39,806 nucleotides of DNA. Source: Gemmatimonadales bacterium (GTDB taxonomy: Bacteria; Gemmatimonadota; Gemmatimonadetes; Gemmatimonadales; GWC2-71-9). Positions 7,234-14,570 of the stretch are shown one piece after another (within the stretch, counting starts at the first letter, position 1; each line of letters opens with the position of its first letter). Under the pieces are notes generated by a model. That model had not been told where the DNA came from. It saw only the letters and a program-made list of their open reading frames with translations, and searched no databases. Where the stretch lies: the NCBI GenBank assembly GCA_036265815.1, contig DATAOI010000083.1:1-39806 (forward strand), written 5' to 3'. The translations under genes were made by a program, and so were the position numbers.

Positions 7234-8283
7234 TTACGCCGCGGACTCTCCGGCGCGGTTGGCCTTGCGGGTCTCCACCTGCCGCTTGAGCCAGTCGATC
7301 TGGTCCTTGATGGTTTGCCGAGTGGCTTTGCTGGCCAGCCAATCGAAGGCCCGCTTCCGCTCCTCCTCGGAGAAGACGGGCGACTCCGCGAGCCGCTGAT
7401 AGAAGGCGACCTGCTTCTCGGTGGGCGCGTGCGGGCCGACCCGGCTGATCGGCTCGGCCAGGGGTGGCTGCAAGGTCGGGGTGGGCGCGGGCGCTGCCGG
7501 CGCGGGCGCTGGCGGCGCGGGCACTGCCGGGACGGCCTTGTTGACGCCACGAAGAGTGCCGGTCCGCGCCTCGACCACGCGTGCCTGGCCGTGCTGCCTG
7601 GCGCTGGCGATGACCTGGGCCCGCACGTTGCCCGGAATCAGGCGGAAGCGCGCGTTCCGCGCCGCCTTCATGGCGCCGGCCTCGTACCAGTGCGGATTGA
7701 GCTGCCGGCCGCGCTGGGCCACGATCTCTTCACCGGCGAGAATCCGGCGAACGAAGTCGCGGATCTGCCCCTCCTGAAAGTTTTCCGCCATCCAGCCGAG
7801 GTAATCCCGGCCGTCGTCGGTGGCGAGCAGCTCGCGGTAGGTGCTTCCCTTGTACTTCTTGCTCGGGACCTTGGCGTCGAGATCGAGCTGCGCCGGCTCG
7901 TAGTAGAGGGGCTGACGCTTGACGCCGATCACCTGGTCCAGACGGACTTCCTGTCCTGCGGGTGACACGGCATAGCGGGCAGCCTTCACCTTGAACAGCG
8001 CCTCCCGATCTTCAGCCTCCCCGATGACTTCGTATTGGAGATCCTCTTCCCGGATGACCTGTCCCTGGGAGACGAGCGCCATGCAGCATTCGTCCACCCC
8101 GGTCTTGGACAGCCCCACGACTTCCTGGCCGCCTTCCTTCACCACGTACACCAGCTCGGTGCTGGCGACCCCCTCGAGCTCCTTGCGGAGCGCTTCCTCG
8201 TCCATCCGGTCCATCAGTTGAAACGGATCCCATGGCGCCGCCGACGCGGCGGGGACCTCAACGGCATTCGTCATCTCTGACAT
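7234..8283 (-). CDS. Putative phage-type single-strand annealing / recombination protein
   Basis: 349 residues, ATG at 8283 with an SD-like GGAGAG about 9 bases upstream. Residues 44-70 (ELVYVVKEGGQEVVGLSKTG) resemble the core entry of RecT/Erf/Rad52-type annealing proteins. At 143-185 is an exonuclease-X-C-terminus-like segment, KKYKGSTYRELLATDDGRDYLGWM. At 203-217 AGAMKAARNARFRLIP matches the K-x-RNA-x-IP pattern common in phage annealing proteins. An Ala/Pro linker (about 250-285) leads to a C-terminal helical region starting PTEKQVAFYQRLAES, seen in similar proteins. The expected role is annealing or loading on single-stranded DNA in the cytoplasm. No phage genes surround it, so it is a solitary or domesticated copy. 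The family call is tentative; the domain order is what can be seen. Confidence 0.45.
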   Translation of the reverse strand: MSEMTNAVEVPAASAAPWDPFQLMDRMDEEALRKELEGVASTELVYVVKEGGQEVVGLSKTGVDECCMALVSQGQVIREEDLQYEVIGEAEDREALFKVKAARYAVSPAGQEVRLDQVIGVKRQPLYYEPAQLDLDAKVPSKKYKGSTYRELLATDDGRDYLGWMAENFQEGQIRDFVRRILAGEEIVAQRGRQLNPHWYEAGAMKAARNARFRLIPGNVRAQVIASARQHGQARVVEARTGTLRGVNKAVPAVPAPPAPAPAAPAPTPTLQPPLAEPISRVGPHAPTEKQVAFYQRLAESPVFSEEERKRAFDWLASKATRQTIKDQIDWLKRQVETRKANRAGESAA

Positions 8284-8561
8284 CGTCTCACTCTCCAGCA
8301 TCCGATTACGTGTGGGGACACGCGGAGTGTCCGCGGTCCGCTTCCGATTCCATTGCCCCGAATACCCTGGGGTCCCTCCGTTGGGCCCGAGCCTCTGTGC
8401 CGTGGTGTCGCCACTGGATTCCGGGTTCCGAGGTCGCTGGGGCGACGGATCGGACCTGCGCATATTGCCAGGGCGCAAATCGCGGGTGAGAGAGCCGAAA
8501 CGTGCGGTGGGAACTCACAGCGGCAGTGCGGCCCGTCCCCTCACGACCCAACGTAAGATAC

Positions 8562-8589
8562 AAATTAACAACAACTTAGTTGCTGTCAA
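8562..8589 (-). promoter_or_regulatory. Candidate sigma-70-type promoter for the 7234-8283 gene
   Basis: On the minus strand a perfect TTGACA -35 (8589-8584) is followed after 16 bases by TAATTT (8567-8562), a moderate -10. This reads toward the annealing-protein gene and would give a leader of about 270 bases. The inverted repeat centred on the -35 makes repression here plausible. Confidence 0.4.
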
Positions 8590-8613
8590 GACAGTGTATG
8601 TCGTGTCCTGACA
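8584..8613. promoter_or_regulatory. Paired operators TGTC-NN-GACA, 20 bp apart
   Basis: Two 10-bp palindromes, TGTCAAGACA (8584-8593, extended to 12 bp by flanking C/G) and TGTCCTGACA (8604-8613), have centres exactly 20 bp apart, about two helical turns, so a repressor could bind both on the same DNA face. The first covers the TTGACA -35. A third inverted repeat, CAAC-TTA-GTTG (8572-8582), lies in the spacer of the promoter. Confidence 0.5.
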
Positions 8614-8740
8614 AGGGGTTCTGGCTAGGCAATTTCAATAGGGGAGGGGGCTATGAAACGGAGGGTGGGTGGGACCACCTAAAAGCACGAGGGACCGGCG
8701 TTCCGGTCCCCCTCAGGCTTCCATCATCGGTGAGCCGAGC

Positions 8741-8923
8741 TCACTCATCGCTGTCCTCTTTCTTGTAGAGCCAATACTCCGGACCGGCGAGATTTTCCGG
8801 CCAGTCCCCCAGGTGCACATCGCCCCGCCACGCCTCCGGATCTCCGCCTTCCAATTCCGAGTCCGGTGTGTCCCAGGGAAGGTCGCCTTCGCCCTCCCAC
8901 GGCCTTCCATCGCTTTGACTCAT
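8741..8923 (-). CDS. 60-residue acidic, Trp-rich protein, unknown
   Basis: ATG at 8923 with a very strong SD (GGAGGAGAGG) a few bases upstream; stop TGA at 8741. The product is strongly acidic and has five Trp residues (PWEGEGDLPWDTPD, AWRGDVHLGDWPENLAG, YWLYKK). There is no signal peptide or membrane segment, so it is probably cytoplasmic. No family is recognised. The start was chosen for its SD; the frame continues open upstream but without one. An imperfect sigma-54-like element lies 55 bases upstream. Confidence 0.6.
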   Translation of the reverse strand: MSQSDGRPWEGEGDLPWDTPDSELEGGDPEAWRGDVHLGDWPENLAGPEYWLYKKEDSDE

Positions 8924-8977
8924 CGCCCTCTCCTCCGTTTCAGCCTCGGTGTGTTGGCGCCCTGCGCCGAAAGTCAA

Positions 8978-8993
8978 AGCAAGTGCCGGGCCG
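8978..8993 (-). promoter_or_regulatory. Weak sigma-54-like element before the acidic 60-residue gene
   Basis: On the minus strand CGGCCCG-GCAC-TTGCT keeps the -24 GG and -12 GC of the sigma-54 consensus, and its GGCACTTG core matches the element at 14537-14552. In GC-rich DNA such matches occur by chance; this one is the weakest of three. Confidence 0.25.
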
Positions 8994-9216
8994 GACCACC
9001 AGCCCGCTGGATCCTTAAGGGGCCCCTCTAGTATCGGAGTAGGGCGGCAGAGCATGAGGTGGGGCGAGTCACCGGGCCCAGGGGTGGGCTGGCCGGGGCC
9101 CCGTTCCAGGGGTAGTCTCGCAATCTGCACCCGGGCATGGCGCGGAGCCCAGGTACGCCGCCCACCGGGCCTTCCCTCGGGAATACCTTGGAGATACACT
9201 TCCGCTCCTCGTAGTA

Positions 9217-9290
9217 CGGGACGTGGCGCAGTCCGGTAGCGCACTGCAATGGGGTTGCAGGGGTCGCGGGTTCAAATCCCGCCGTCCCGA
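9217..9290 (+). tRNA. tRNA-Pro (anticodon GGG)
   Basis: A 74-nt cloverleaf. CGGGACG (9217-9223) pairs with CGTCCCG (9283-9289), and A9290 is the discriminator. The anticodon stem CTGCA/TGCAG encloses ATGGGGT, giving GGG (CCC/CCT codons). The initial C of the acceptor arm and the GGTTCAAATCC T arm are typical of tRNA-Pro. The 3' CCA is not encoded. Confidence 0.97.
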
Positions 9291-9294
9291 CTCT

Positions 9295-9320
9295 GGCCGA
9301 CCTTCGGGTCGGCCTTGTCG
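9295..9320 (+). terminator. UUCG-loop terminator after tRNA-Pro
   Basis: GGCCGACC (9295-9302) and GGTCGGCC (9307-9314) pair perfectly around TTCG, followed by TTGTCG. This is a compact stem with a very stable tetraloop; the T tract is short. Confidence 0.75.
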
Positions 9321-9364
9321 TTGCCGGACCCAGCCACGCTCACTTTCCTCAGCTCGAGGTACTC

Positions 9365-9820
9365 ATGCGATTGCTCCCACTGTTCGGCGGGCTCATGCTG
9401 CTGGCGGCCTGCGGGTCCCGCGACCGCGCTCCCCGCTCGGAGACCGCCCAGGCCGGCGGCCCGCCGGTGGACATTACGGCCGTGACGCGAACCGCCTCGG
9501 GCCTGGGATACAAGGACGTGACGGTGGGACAAGGCGCCGAGGCCACACCGGGACACCAGGTGAAGGTGCACTACACCGGCTGGCTACTGGACGGGAAGAA
9601 GTTCGACAGCAGCAGGGACCGCGGCGAGCCGTTCGAGTTCGGGCTCGGCGCCCACCAGGTCATCGCCGGGTGGGACGAGGGAGTGGCGGGGATGAAGGTG
9701 GGTGGCAGACGCACACTGGTGATCCCGCCGGACCTGGGATATGGCGCCGGTGGAGCGCCGCCGGATATCCCTCCAGGAGCAACGCTGGTGTTCGACGTCG
9801 AGCTCCTCGACGTACGGTAA
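9365..9820 (+). CDS. FKBP-type peptidyl-prolyl cis-trans isomerase lipoprotein
   Basis: 151 residues. The N-terminus [18 protein letters not shown] is a lipoprotein signal with lipobox LAAC (Cys16), so the enzyme should be anchored in the envelope. A short linker leads to one FKBP domain (about 45-151) with [18 protein letters not shown], the FEFGLG strand, [26 protein letters not shown] and a closing VFDVELLDV, all hallmark FKBP segments including the active-site Trp. It catalyses prolyl isomerisation of exported proteins. It is a single-domain protein transcribed away from the tRNA-Pro terminator and convergent with the OmpA-like gene. Confidence 0.93.
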   Translation: MRLLPLFGGLMLLAACGSRDRAPRSETAQAGGPPVDITAVTRTASGLGYKDVTVGQGAEATPGHQVKVHYTGWLLDGKKFDSSRDRGEPFEFGLGAHQVIAGWDEGVAGMKVGGRRTLVIPPDLGYGAGGAPPDIPPGATLVFDVELLDVR

Positions 9821-9830
9821 AGCGAGCGCG

Positions 9831-11945
9831 CTACTCCTCGGCTCGCTGCAGCTCCACTCGCCGATTCAACGCCCGGCCCGCGGGCTTGCGATTGTCCGCC
9901 GCGGGCCTGCTCGAGCCGAACCCGCGCGTATGGATCCGCTCGGACGGAACTCCCCGGCGCACCAGGTAGCGCCGCACGGCATCGGCGCGAGCGAGCGATA
10001 GGGCAAGGTTGGCCCGCCGGCCGCCAGTGGCGTCCGTGTGTCCCTGGATCTCCACCACCAGCTCGGGTGTGGCCACGAGCCGTTCCGCCAACGAATCGAG
10101 AGCCGGCCGGAACACCGGTGAGATCCGTCGCGATCCCCAGGGAAAGCGGGCCGGCACCCGGTGAGGGCCCAGGATATCACGATCGAGATCGATCGTCTCG
10201 ACGGGAGGGAGCACCGCGGGCTCGGGCGCCGCGTGGCTCTCTCCGATGGGAGCGCTGCTCTCCTCGCTCGGGGCGTCGGACGTGTCCGGACTCGCCGCGG
10301 GCGGCGCGGCAGGTGGCGGGGAGAGCATCGGCTCCGCCCGGCGAAGCACGAATTCCGCGGGCGCGTCCCGCCCCTCGGGCCGGGCGTCGATTGCCGCCGG
10401 GCCGTGGACCAGCTCCCAGCGTCCCGGGAAGAGGAACTCGGTCAGCAGTATCGTCACCGGTAGTCGCCGGGGCCGGCTGTCCCGCAGGAAGAAAACGCCT
10501 TCCGCATTGGTGAAGACCACCTGTCCGCCGAGGTCGAGCGCCGCGCCTTCTACCGGGGCGCCGGACTCGTCGCGGACCGTGCCGCGAGCGACGTAGCGGG
10601 CGATGCCGGTGTGGAGCTGAAGCGGCTGCGCTCCAGTGGAGGAGCCCATGTAGAGGAACGTGCTGCCCGAGGCAGAGTAGTCCATCGCGCCATCCGGGCG
10701 CATGTAGGTGCCGAAGTTGGTCGAATAGCTTCCCAGTTGCAGCCGAGCCGTGAGGTTGAGCGCGCTCCGAAACGGTTTGAACGGCTGGAACGGCTGGTGA
10801 ACGATCTGATAGTCCACCCCGAACTCCCCGATCCCGGTGATCACGCTGGCGCCGAAGAGCACCGTGGCCCGGCGGTCGCGGTAGCTGATCTGCTGCATCA
10901 GACCGAGGTGCGGGCCCACGTGCCAGCGGAGATTGGCGAGCGGCGTGGTCGCGACCGGCTGCCCCTGGGGCCGACTCTGCAGAATGAAGAGCTCCGTGTC
11001 GAGCCAGGAGCTGAGCTCCCGGCCGAGGGCAAAGTAGGAGCTGAGGTTGCGGATCCCCTGCGAGCGGGAATCGTAGATGCCGGCGGTGACCCGCCAGTCG
11101 CTCAGCCGCCCGCCTGCGAAGGCCGAGTTGCCGCTGGCCCGCACGGCCGGGCGCGAGTCGGCCGAATCCTGCACGAAGTTCTGCCGGGCCACTCCGACGC
11201 TGAAGGCGGGCGTGAGATCGTAGGTGACGACTGCGTTCTCCCGATCGTTCTCCGTCTGGTAAGGCGACGGTACCGCCACCCTCCGGAATCGGTCGGGGTT
11301 CCAGGCGTACGCCGCGCGAACGCCGAGGGGCCCATGGCGCCACTGGGCGCTGGAGGCGGCATAGGGCCGGTCGGACCCGATTCCGCCTGCCAGAGCCGCC
11401 GTGAAATCGGGCGACGGCTGCCATTCGAGTCCCGGCACCACCGTCTGGCGCTCCGCGACCACTGCCGTGCCGCTGAGCCGAAGCACCGGGGATAGTCGCC
11501 GCGTGACGATGAGCGCCCCGAGCGGGCGCTCCACGCTGGTGGGCTGAAAGGTCTGGGCGCCGAGGCCGCTGGAGCTGGCACCGCCGAACAACGCATAGGA
11601 CGTGCGCGCGTCTCCGCCGGTCCAGCCGGCGCCCTGGACGAGCAGGTTGTGCCCGCTGTTGAAGATGTCGGTGGGGAATCGGATCTGAAGGACGTCGTTG
11701 CCGAGCCTCAGCGTGTCGCGTCCCACCGAAGTACGGAGGAAGGCGCCCACCCGGAGTCCATCGAGGTAGCCGATCCCGATCCAGCCGTCCGCTCCGGGCC
11801 GCCAGAAGTTGGCCGTGGCCCCGTAGCCGTTCACCAGGGTCGAGCCGCCGCCCTCGAGCTGCACCACGGTCTGGGCGGCGGCAGGAAGGATGGGCGCCGT
11901 TACGAGCGCGGCGAGCAGGAGCCCCAACGGACGGCGGCGCAACAT
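9831..11945 (-). CDS. Outer-membrane barrel protein with carboxypeptidase-regulatory-like and OmpA domains
   Basis: 704 residues. A signal peptide (to about residue 24, ILPAAAQ) is followed by a long beta-strand-rich region (about 25-455) with repeated strands such as NRENAVVTYDLTPAFSVGVA, likely a barrel. Next comes a carboxypeptidase-regulatory-like beta-sandwich (about 457-520, RGTVRDESGAPVEGAALDLG), a Pro/Ala/Ser-rich linker (about 540-590) and an OmpA-type peptidoglycan-binding domain (about 605-704) with EIQGHTDATGG, NLALSLARADAVRRYLV and NRRVELQR. It is the last gene of an operon with three subunit-like proteins and a chaperone-like protein, in the place an usher gene would take. It may therefore be the outer-membrane assembly or anchoring component of a fimbria-like system. 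The domains are clear; the usher role is inference. Confidence 0.75.
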   Translation of the reverse strand: MLRRRPLGLLLAALVTAPILPAAAQTVVQLEGGGSTLVNGYGATANFWRPGADGWIGIGYLDGLRVGAFLRTSVGRDTLRLGNDVLQIRFPTDIFNSGHNLLVQGAGWTGGDARTSYALFGGASSSGLGAQTFQPTSVERPLGALIVTRRLSPVLRLSGTAVVAERQTVVPGLEWQPSPDFTAALAGGIGSDRPYAASSAQWRHGPLGVRAAYAWNPDRFRRVAVPSPYQTENDRENAVVTYDLTPAFSVGVARQNFVQDSADSRPAVRASGNSAFAGGRLSDWRVTAGIYDSRSQGIRNLSSYFALGRELSSWLDTELFILQSRPQGQPVATTPLANLRWHVGPHLGLMQQISYRDRRATVLFGASVITGIGEFGVDYQIVHQPFQPFKPFRSALNLTARLQLGSYSTNFGTYMRPDGAMDYSASGSTFLYMGSSTGAQPLQLHTGIARYVARGTVRDESGAPVEGAALDLGGQVVFTNAEGVFFLRDSRPRRLPVTILLTEFLFPGRWELVHGPAAIDARPEGRDAPAEFVLRRAEPMLSPPPAAPPAASPDTSDAPSEESSAPIGESHAAPEPAVLPPVETIDLDRDILGPHRVPARFPWGSRRISPVFRPALDSLAERLVATPELVVEIQGHTDATGGRRANLALSLARADAVRRYLVRRGVPSERIHTRGFGSSRPAADNRKPAGRALNRRVELQRAEE

Positions 11946-11949
11946 CGGC

Positions 11950-12711
11950 TCAGGGTGCCGCGGCGGAGATGGGCGGCGCGAGCATCGTGTCGAGCGTAAA
12001 CTTGGCGGTGCGAACCATCACCCTGGTCGGGGGCTCGGCCCCGGCCCAGGACGACTCGACCCAGCGCAGGCTGTGGGGGAAGATGGGGAAGCCGCCACTC
12101 GCCCCGGAGCGCGCATGTCCGTCCGTGGCGGTCAGCTCGATGATCCGGCCCAGGCGATCACTTCGGTTTTCCAGCTCCACTCGCACCCGCCGGCCGGAGG
12201 AATCCATCTCCATCGTCCGCACCAGCACATCGCTGGATTCCAGCCGTCGCTTCTGATTCAGGTAGACCACGTGCGGCAGCAGGATACGGACGTTGAGGCC
12301 GTTGTCGCTCCGGGCTCCGGTCATCGCGCTGATGATGTTGAACCACGCCGGCAGGCTGTCCGCACTGGCCTCGTAGAACACGGTGTACGATGCCCGCGGA
12401 GGAATCCGGAAGCTCATCGCCGAGAGCTTGAGGTGGAGACGCGTGGTGTCGAGCGGCACGTCCACCACCTCGCCCTGTTCGGTCACCCGGAACCCGCGGA
12501 CCTCGAGCACCACGTTGAGCGGGTACAGGCTGCCGTTGCTGAGCCGGAAGCTGGAGCTGGCATGCTCCTGGTATTCGGCGATCGGTGGAGTGACGGACTG
12601 GGCGGGGAGGAGTTGGGGAACCAGCAGCAACAGGCCGGCGAGCCGGGCCAGCCGGCTAGCCGGGCATCGAACGCGCCCGACGACTGCGATGGGAGCACGA
12701 AGCCAACGCAT
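11950..12711 (-). CDS. PapD-like periplasmic chaperone-like protein (second cluster)
   Basis: 253 residues. A basic start and hydrophobic stretch (LARLAGLLLLVPQLLPAQ) form an export signal. The mature part begins SFRLSNGSLYPLNVVLEVRG, which fits the first strands of a PapD-type Ig domain, followed by LKLSAMSFRIPPRASYTVFY, corresponding to the F1-G1 region. The second half (about 130-245) is another beta domain. Sequence is well diverged from classical chaperones, and the subunit-binding Arg/Lys pair cannot be placed with certainty. It lies 6 bases after the last subunit-like gene and 4 bases before the OmpA-fusion gene, so it belongs to that operon. Expected role: binding and delivering the small exported subunits in the periplasm. 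Confidence 0.6.
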   Translation of the reverse strand: MRWLRAPIAVVGRVRCPASRLARLAGLLLLVPQLLPAQSVTPPIAEYQEHASSSFRLSNGSLYPLNVVLEVRGFRVTEQGEVVDVPLDTTRLHLKLSAMSFRIPPRASYTVFYEASADSLPAWFNIISAMTGARSDNGLNVRILLPHVVYLNQKRRLESSDVLVRTMEMDSSGRRVRVELENRSDRLGRIIELTATDGHARSGASGGFPIFPHSLRWVESSWAGAEPPTRVMVRTAKFTLDTMLAPPISAAAP

Positions 12712-12717
12712 GGGACC

Positions 12718-13146
12718 TCATTGGGTGATCGCTACCAGATTGAGCGTCCGGGGGTACGTCCCCGCGATCAGGTCGGGCCGATCGATCAGGTCGATCCGGA
12801 CCTGGATTCCATCGCCGCGGCCGCTTCCCGCCTCGAGCGCAGGGATGGGCGGAGTGAACAGCCTCACGCTGCTTCTGGACGCTCCCGCGGATCCCGGCGC
12901 CTCGACGAACGCGACCAGGGAGACCGCCACGGGTTCGGCGGGGTCAGCGCTCCATGAGGTCGCCACGGGAATGGGGACATCCCCAAGTTTGGCCGCGGCG
13001 CCGCCGGGCAGCGTCACGGATACACTGGGCAGACGGGTGGCGATCAACGTCACGGACCGAGGGACGGAGGCCAAGCCGACTTGAGCGGCCAGCGGGGCCG
13101 TGTGGAGCAGGATCGCTCCGGCCAGCAGGGGGGCGGATCGGCGCAT
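12718..13146 (-). CDS. Small exported subunit-like protein (third paralogue)
   Basis: 142 residues. The signal peptide ends LAAQ; the mature protein starts VGLASVPRSVTLIATRLPSV, nearly the same opening as the paralogue at 13922-14473 (VGLTSSPATVSLTATKSST). It ends LNLVAITQ, matching LNLQAVVQ and LTIQAVTQ of the other two, so the three are tandem paralogues. This one is the shortest, lacking about 40 middle residues. The beta-only pattern and AGTYPRTLNLVA closing strand are like fimbrial or spore-coat-protein-U-type subunits. It lies 190 bases after the previous subunit gene and 6 bases before the chaperone-like gene. Confidence 0.65.
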   Translation of the reverse strand: MRRSAPLLAGAILLHTAPLAAQVGLASVPRSVTLIATRLPSVSVTLPGGAAAKLGDVPIPVATSWSADPAEPVAVSLVAFVEAPGSAGASRSSVRLFTPPIPALEAGSGRGDGIQVRIDLIDRPDLIAGTYPRTLNLVAITQ

Positions 13147-13252
13147 TGGCCGAAAGTACGGGCCGGAGCGGGAAGCCGCCAGGAAGCCGCGCCATGAGGT
13201 CGTATCCTCGGGTCAGTGTCGTGTCGGGGTACCACCTCGGGTCAAGGGTTCA

Positions 13253-13336
13253 GTATCGTCGCCAGGCCGTATCCGCGTGAGTCCATCCACTGCCACTGCC
13301 ACTGCCGCTGCCGCCACCGCCACCCCCAGCGCCACG
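13253..13336 (-). other. In-frame Gly-Ser tail after the UAG of the middle subunit gene
   Basis: Directly after the TAG of the gene at 13337-13915 the same frame stays open for 28 codons to a TGA at 13250-13252. It encodes RGA, a run of Gly, alternating Gly-Ser (GGGGGGSGSGSGSG), then WTHADTAWRRY. At DNA level it is a degenerate 6-nt repeat of the GGCAGT/GGTGGC type. This looks like a protein linker and not random non-coding DNA, so either the stop is read through or the gene was recently shortened. Confidence 0.4.
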
Positions 13337-13915
13337 CTACTGGGTTACCGCCTGGATCGTCAGGGTGCCGGTGTAGGTACCGGGCGTCAGCGTCGGGAAC
13401 CCTACCAGATTGAGCTCCAGATCCAGGTTGTCGGTCCGGCTGGCCACCTTGTTGGCGCCGTTGATCGCCTGGGTAAACAGGTTCAGGCTTCCGCCGGCCG
13501 TGCCCAGGCCACCCACACTGCCCTGGTTGATGGCCGTGAACGTGGTCGGCGCGCCGGTCGTCATCCGTCCCAGCACGCGGCTGGAGGGGATCTGGGTGCT
13601 GCCGCCGACCAGCGCCTGCGCCGGAACCGCGAAGTACGCCACCAGGGAGACGGATGCGGTCTGCCCGGGGTTGAGGTTCCAGTTGGTCAGCACCCCGACC
13701 GGAGACGGAAAGGAATTGACCGCATTGTCGGTCAGGCTGGCGATCGACTGCGTCGCCCCCGAGGTCACCGTCACGCCCAGCACGCTGGGCGACGCGGCCA
13801 CCAACGCCAGAATCTGCGCGGGCCCGAGCTGACCCGTCTGCGCCACGACGCCCCGCGTGGCCGGCGCCCCCGAGAGCAGGAGCAAGAGCGCACAGGCGCG
13901 CGGGGCATTGGGCAT
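13337..13915 (-). CDS. Small exported subunit-like protein (second paralogue)
   Basis: 192 residues with a signal peptide (residues 1 to about 26, ending VVAQ). The body parallels its neighbour at 13922-14473: both have a segment like LTNWNLNPGQTASVSLVAYF, a PAQA-x-GG/NG motif, IPSSRVLGR versus IPSSKVEGR, GGSLNLFTQAINGANKVASR versus GSLVLYSQAVGAGSFLGSR, and the final GTYTGTLTIQAVTQ. All-beta and Cys-free. It starts 6 bases after the previous stop. The TAG stop is followed in frame by a Gly-Ser-rich tail (see 13253-13336). Likely a secreted surface or fimbrial subunit served by the chaperone-like protein; the exact family is not recognised. Confidence 0.65.
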   Translation of the reverse strand: MPNAPRACALLLLLSGAPATRGVVAQTGQLGPAQILALVAASPSVLGVTVTSGATQSIASLTDNAVNSFPSPVGVLTNWNLNPGQTASVSLVAYFAVPAQALVGGSTQIPSSRVLGRMTTGAPTTFTAINQGSVGGLGTAGGSLNLFTQAINGANKVASRTDNLDLELNLVGFPTLTPGTYTGTLTIQAVTQ

Positions 13916-13921
13916 GATGCG

Positions 13922-14473
13922 CTACTGAACCACGGCCTGGAGGTTGAGAGTCCCGGTGTAGTTGCCCGCGACCGTGAAGGTGTTGGCCAGGTTGAGCCGC
14001 ACGTCCAGCTGATCCGACCGGCTGCCGAGGAACGAGCCGGCACCCACCGCCTGGGAGTAGAGCACCAGGCTTCCGTTCGCCACGCCGACGCCGCCAGTCG
14101 CGCCGCTGGTGAACGGCGCGAACGCCGTGGCTCCCACCCGCCCCTCCACCTTCGACGACGGAATGAAGTCGGTCCCATTGGCCATCGCCTGTGCCGGGGT
14201 GGCGAACCAGCCCACCAGCTTCATCGAGGTACCGGCCGTCAGATTCCACGCCGTGGTGAGCGTGACGGGAGTGAACACGTTGGCCGCGGAGCTGTCGGTG
14301 ATGCTCGCGAGGGTGGCGGTTCCCGAGGTGGGGCTCAGCGTCAGCGTGCTGGACTTGGTGGCCGTGAGCGACACCGTCGCGGGGCTGGACGTCAGACCCA
14401 CCTGGGCGTTGGCCACGCCGGCGGCCAGGGTCAGGGCGAGGGCACCCGCCATTCCGCGCGTGACGAGCTGCAT
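13922..14473 (-). CDS. Small exported subunit-like protein (first gene of the second cluster)
   Basis: 183 residues, ATG at 14473 (the frame is open further upstream, but this ATG directly precedes the clear signal peptide MQLVTRGMAGALALTLAAGV ending ANA). The mature protein is beta-rich, Thr/Ser/Val-rich and Cys-free, ending GNYTGTLNLQAVVQ. It is the leading member of three tandem paralogues, followed by chaperone-like and OmpA-fusion genes. A sigma-54-like element lies about 64-79 bases upstream. Probable role: major structural subunit of a surface fibre; this is inferred from the operon. Confidence 0.7.
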   Translation of the reverse strand: MQLVTRGMAGALALTLAAGVANAQVGLTSSPATVSLTATKSSTLTLSPTSGTATLASITDSSAANVFTPVTLTTAWNLTAGTSMKLVGWFATPAQAMANGTDFIPSSKVEGRVGATAFAPFTSGATGGVGVANGSLVLYSQAVGAGSFLGSRSDQLDVRLNLANTFTVAGNYTGTLNLQAVVQ

Positions 14474-14536
14474 GAGGTGACTCCGGGGGCTAAAGGGTGG
14501 TCGGTGGTACGTGTACACTGGTTCGGGTGGCGGAAT

Positions 14537-14552
14537 TACAAGTGCCGTGCCA
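14537..14552 (-). promoter_or_regulatory. Sigma-54-like promoter of the second fimbria-like operon
   Basis: On the minus strand TGGCACG-GCAC-TTGTA matches the sigma-54 consensus TGGCACG-N4-TTGCW except that the -12 C is T. Transcription would begin near 14526, giving a leader of about 53 bases before the ATG at 14473. The same TGGCACGG-x-ACTTG core precedes the first operon at 19978-19993. Confidence 0.55.
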
Positions 14553-14570
14553 GCTTTCGCATAGGCTGAA

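Larger units (their letters stand above)
8284..8740. other. Non-coding region with AT-rich regulatory core
   Basis: No convincing gene is seen here. The 8284-8500 part has the composition of its neighbours and would be a long 5' leader if the promoter at 8562-8589 drives the minus-strand gene. The 8540-8640 part is clearly more AT-rich than the rest of the window and holds three small inverted repeats (8572-8582, 8584-8593, 8604-8613). The 8640-8740 part shows nothing recognisable. Confidence 0.5.

Noticed and set aside
8584-8613. LexA/SOS box
   Set aside because: The E. coli type needs CTGT-N8-ACAG; here the spacing is 4, and no established SOS box form matches.
9217-9290. Integration site of a genomic island at tRNA-Pro
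   Set aside because: No duplicate of the tRNA 3' end and no integrase were found in the window, despite the phage-type gene nearby.
13242-14249. Long open frame opposite to or overlapping the subunit genes on the minus strand
   Set aside because: It runs in another frame through two clear signal-peptide genes and has a Gly/Arg/Trp-rich shadow composition typical of high-GC DNA.
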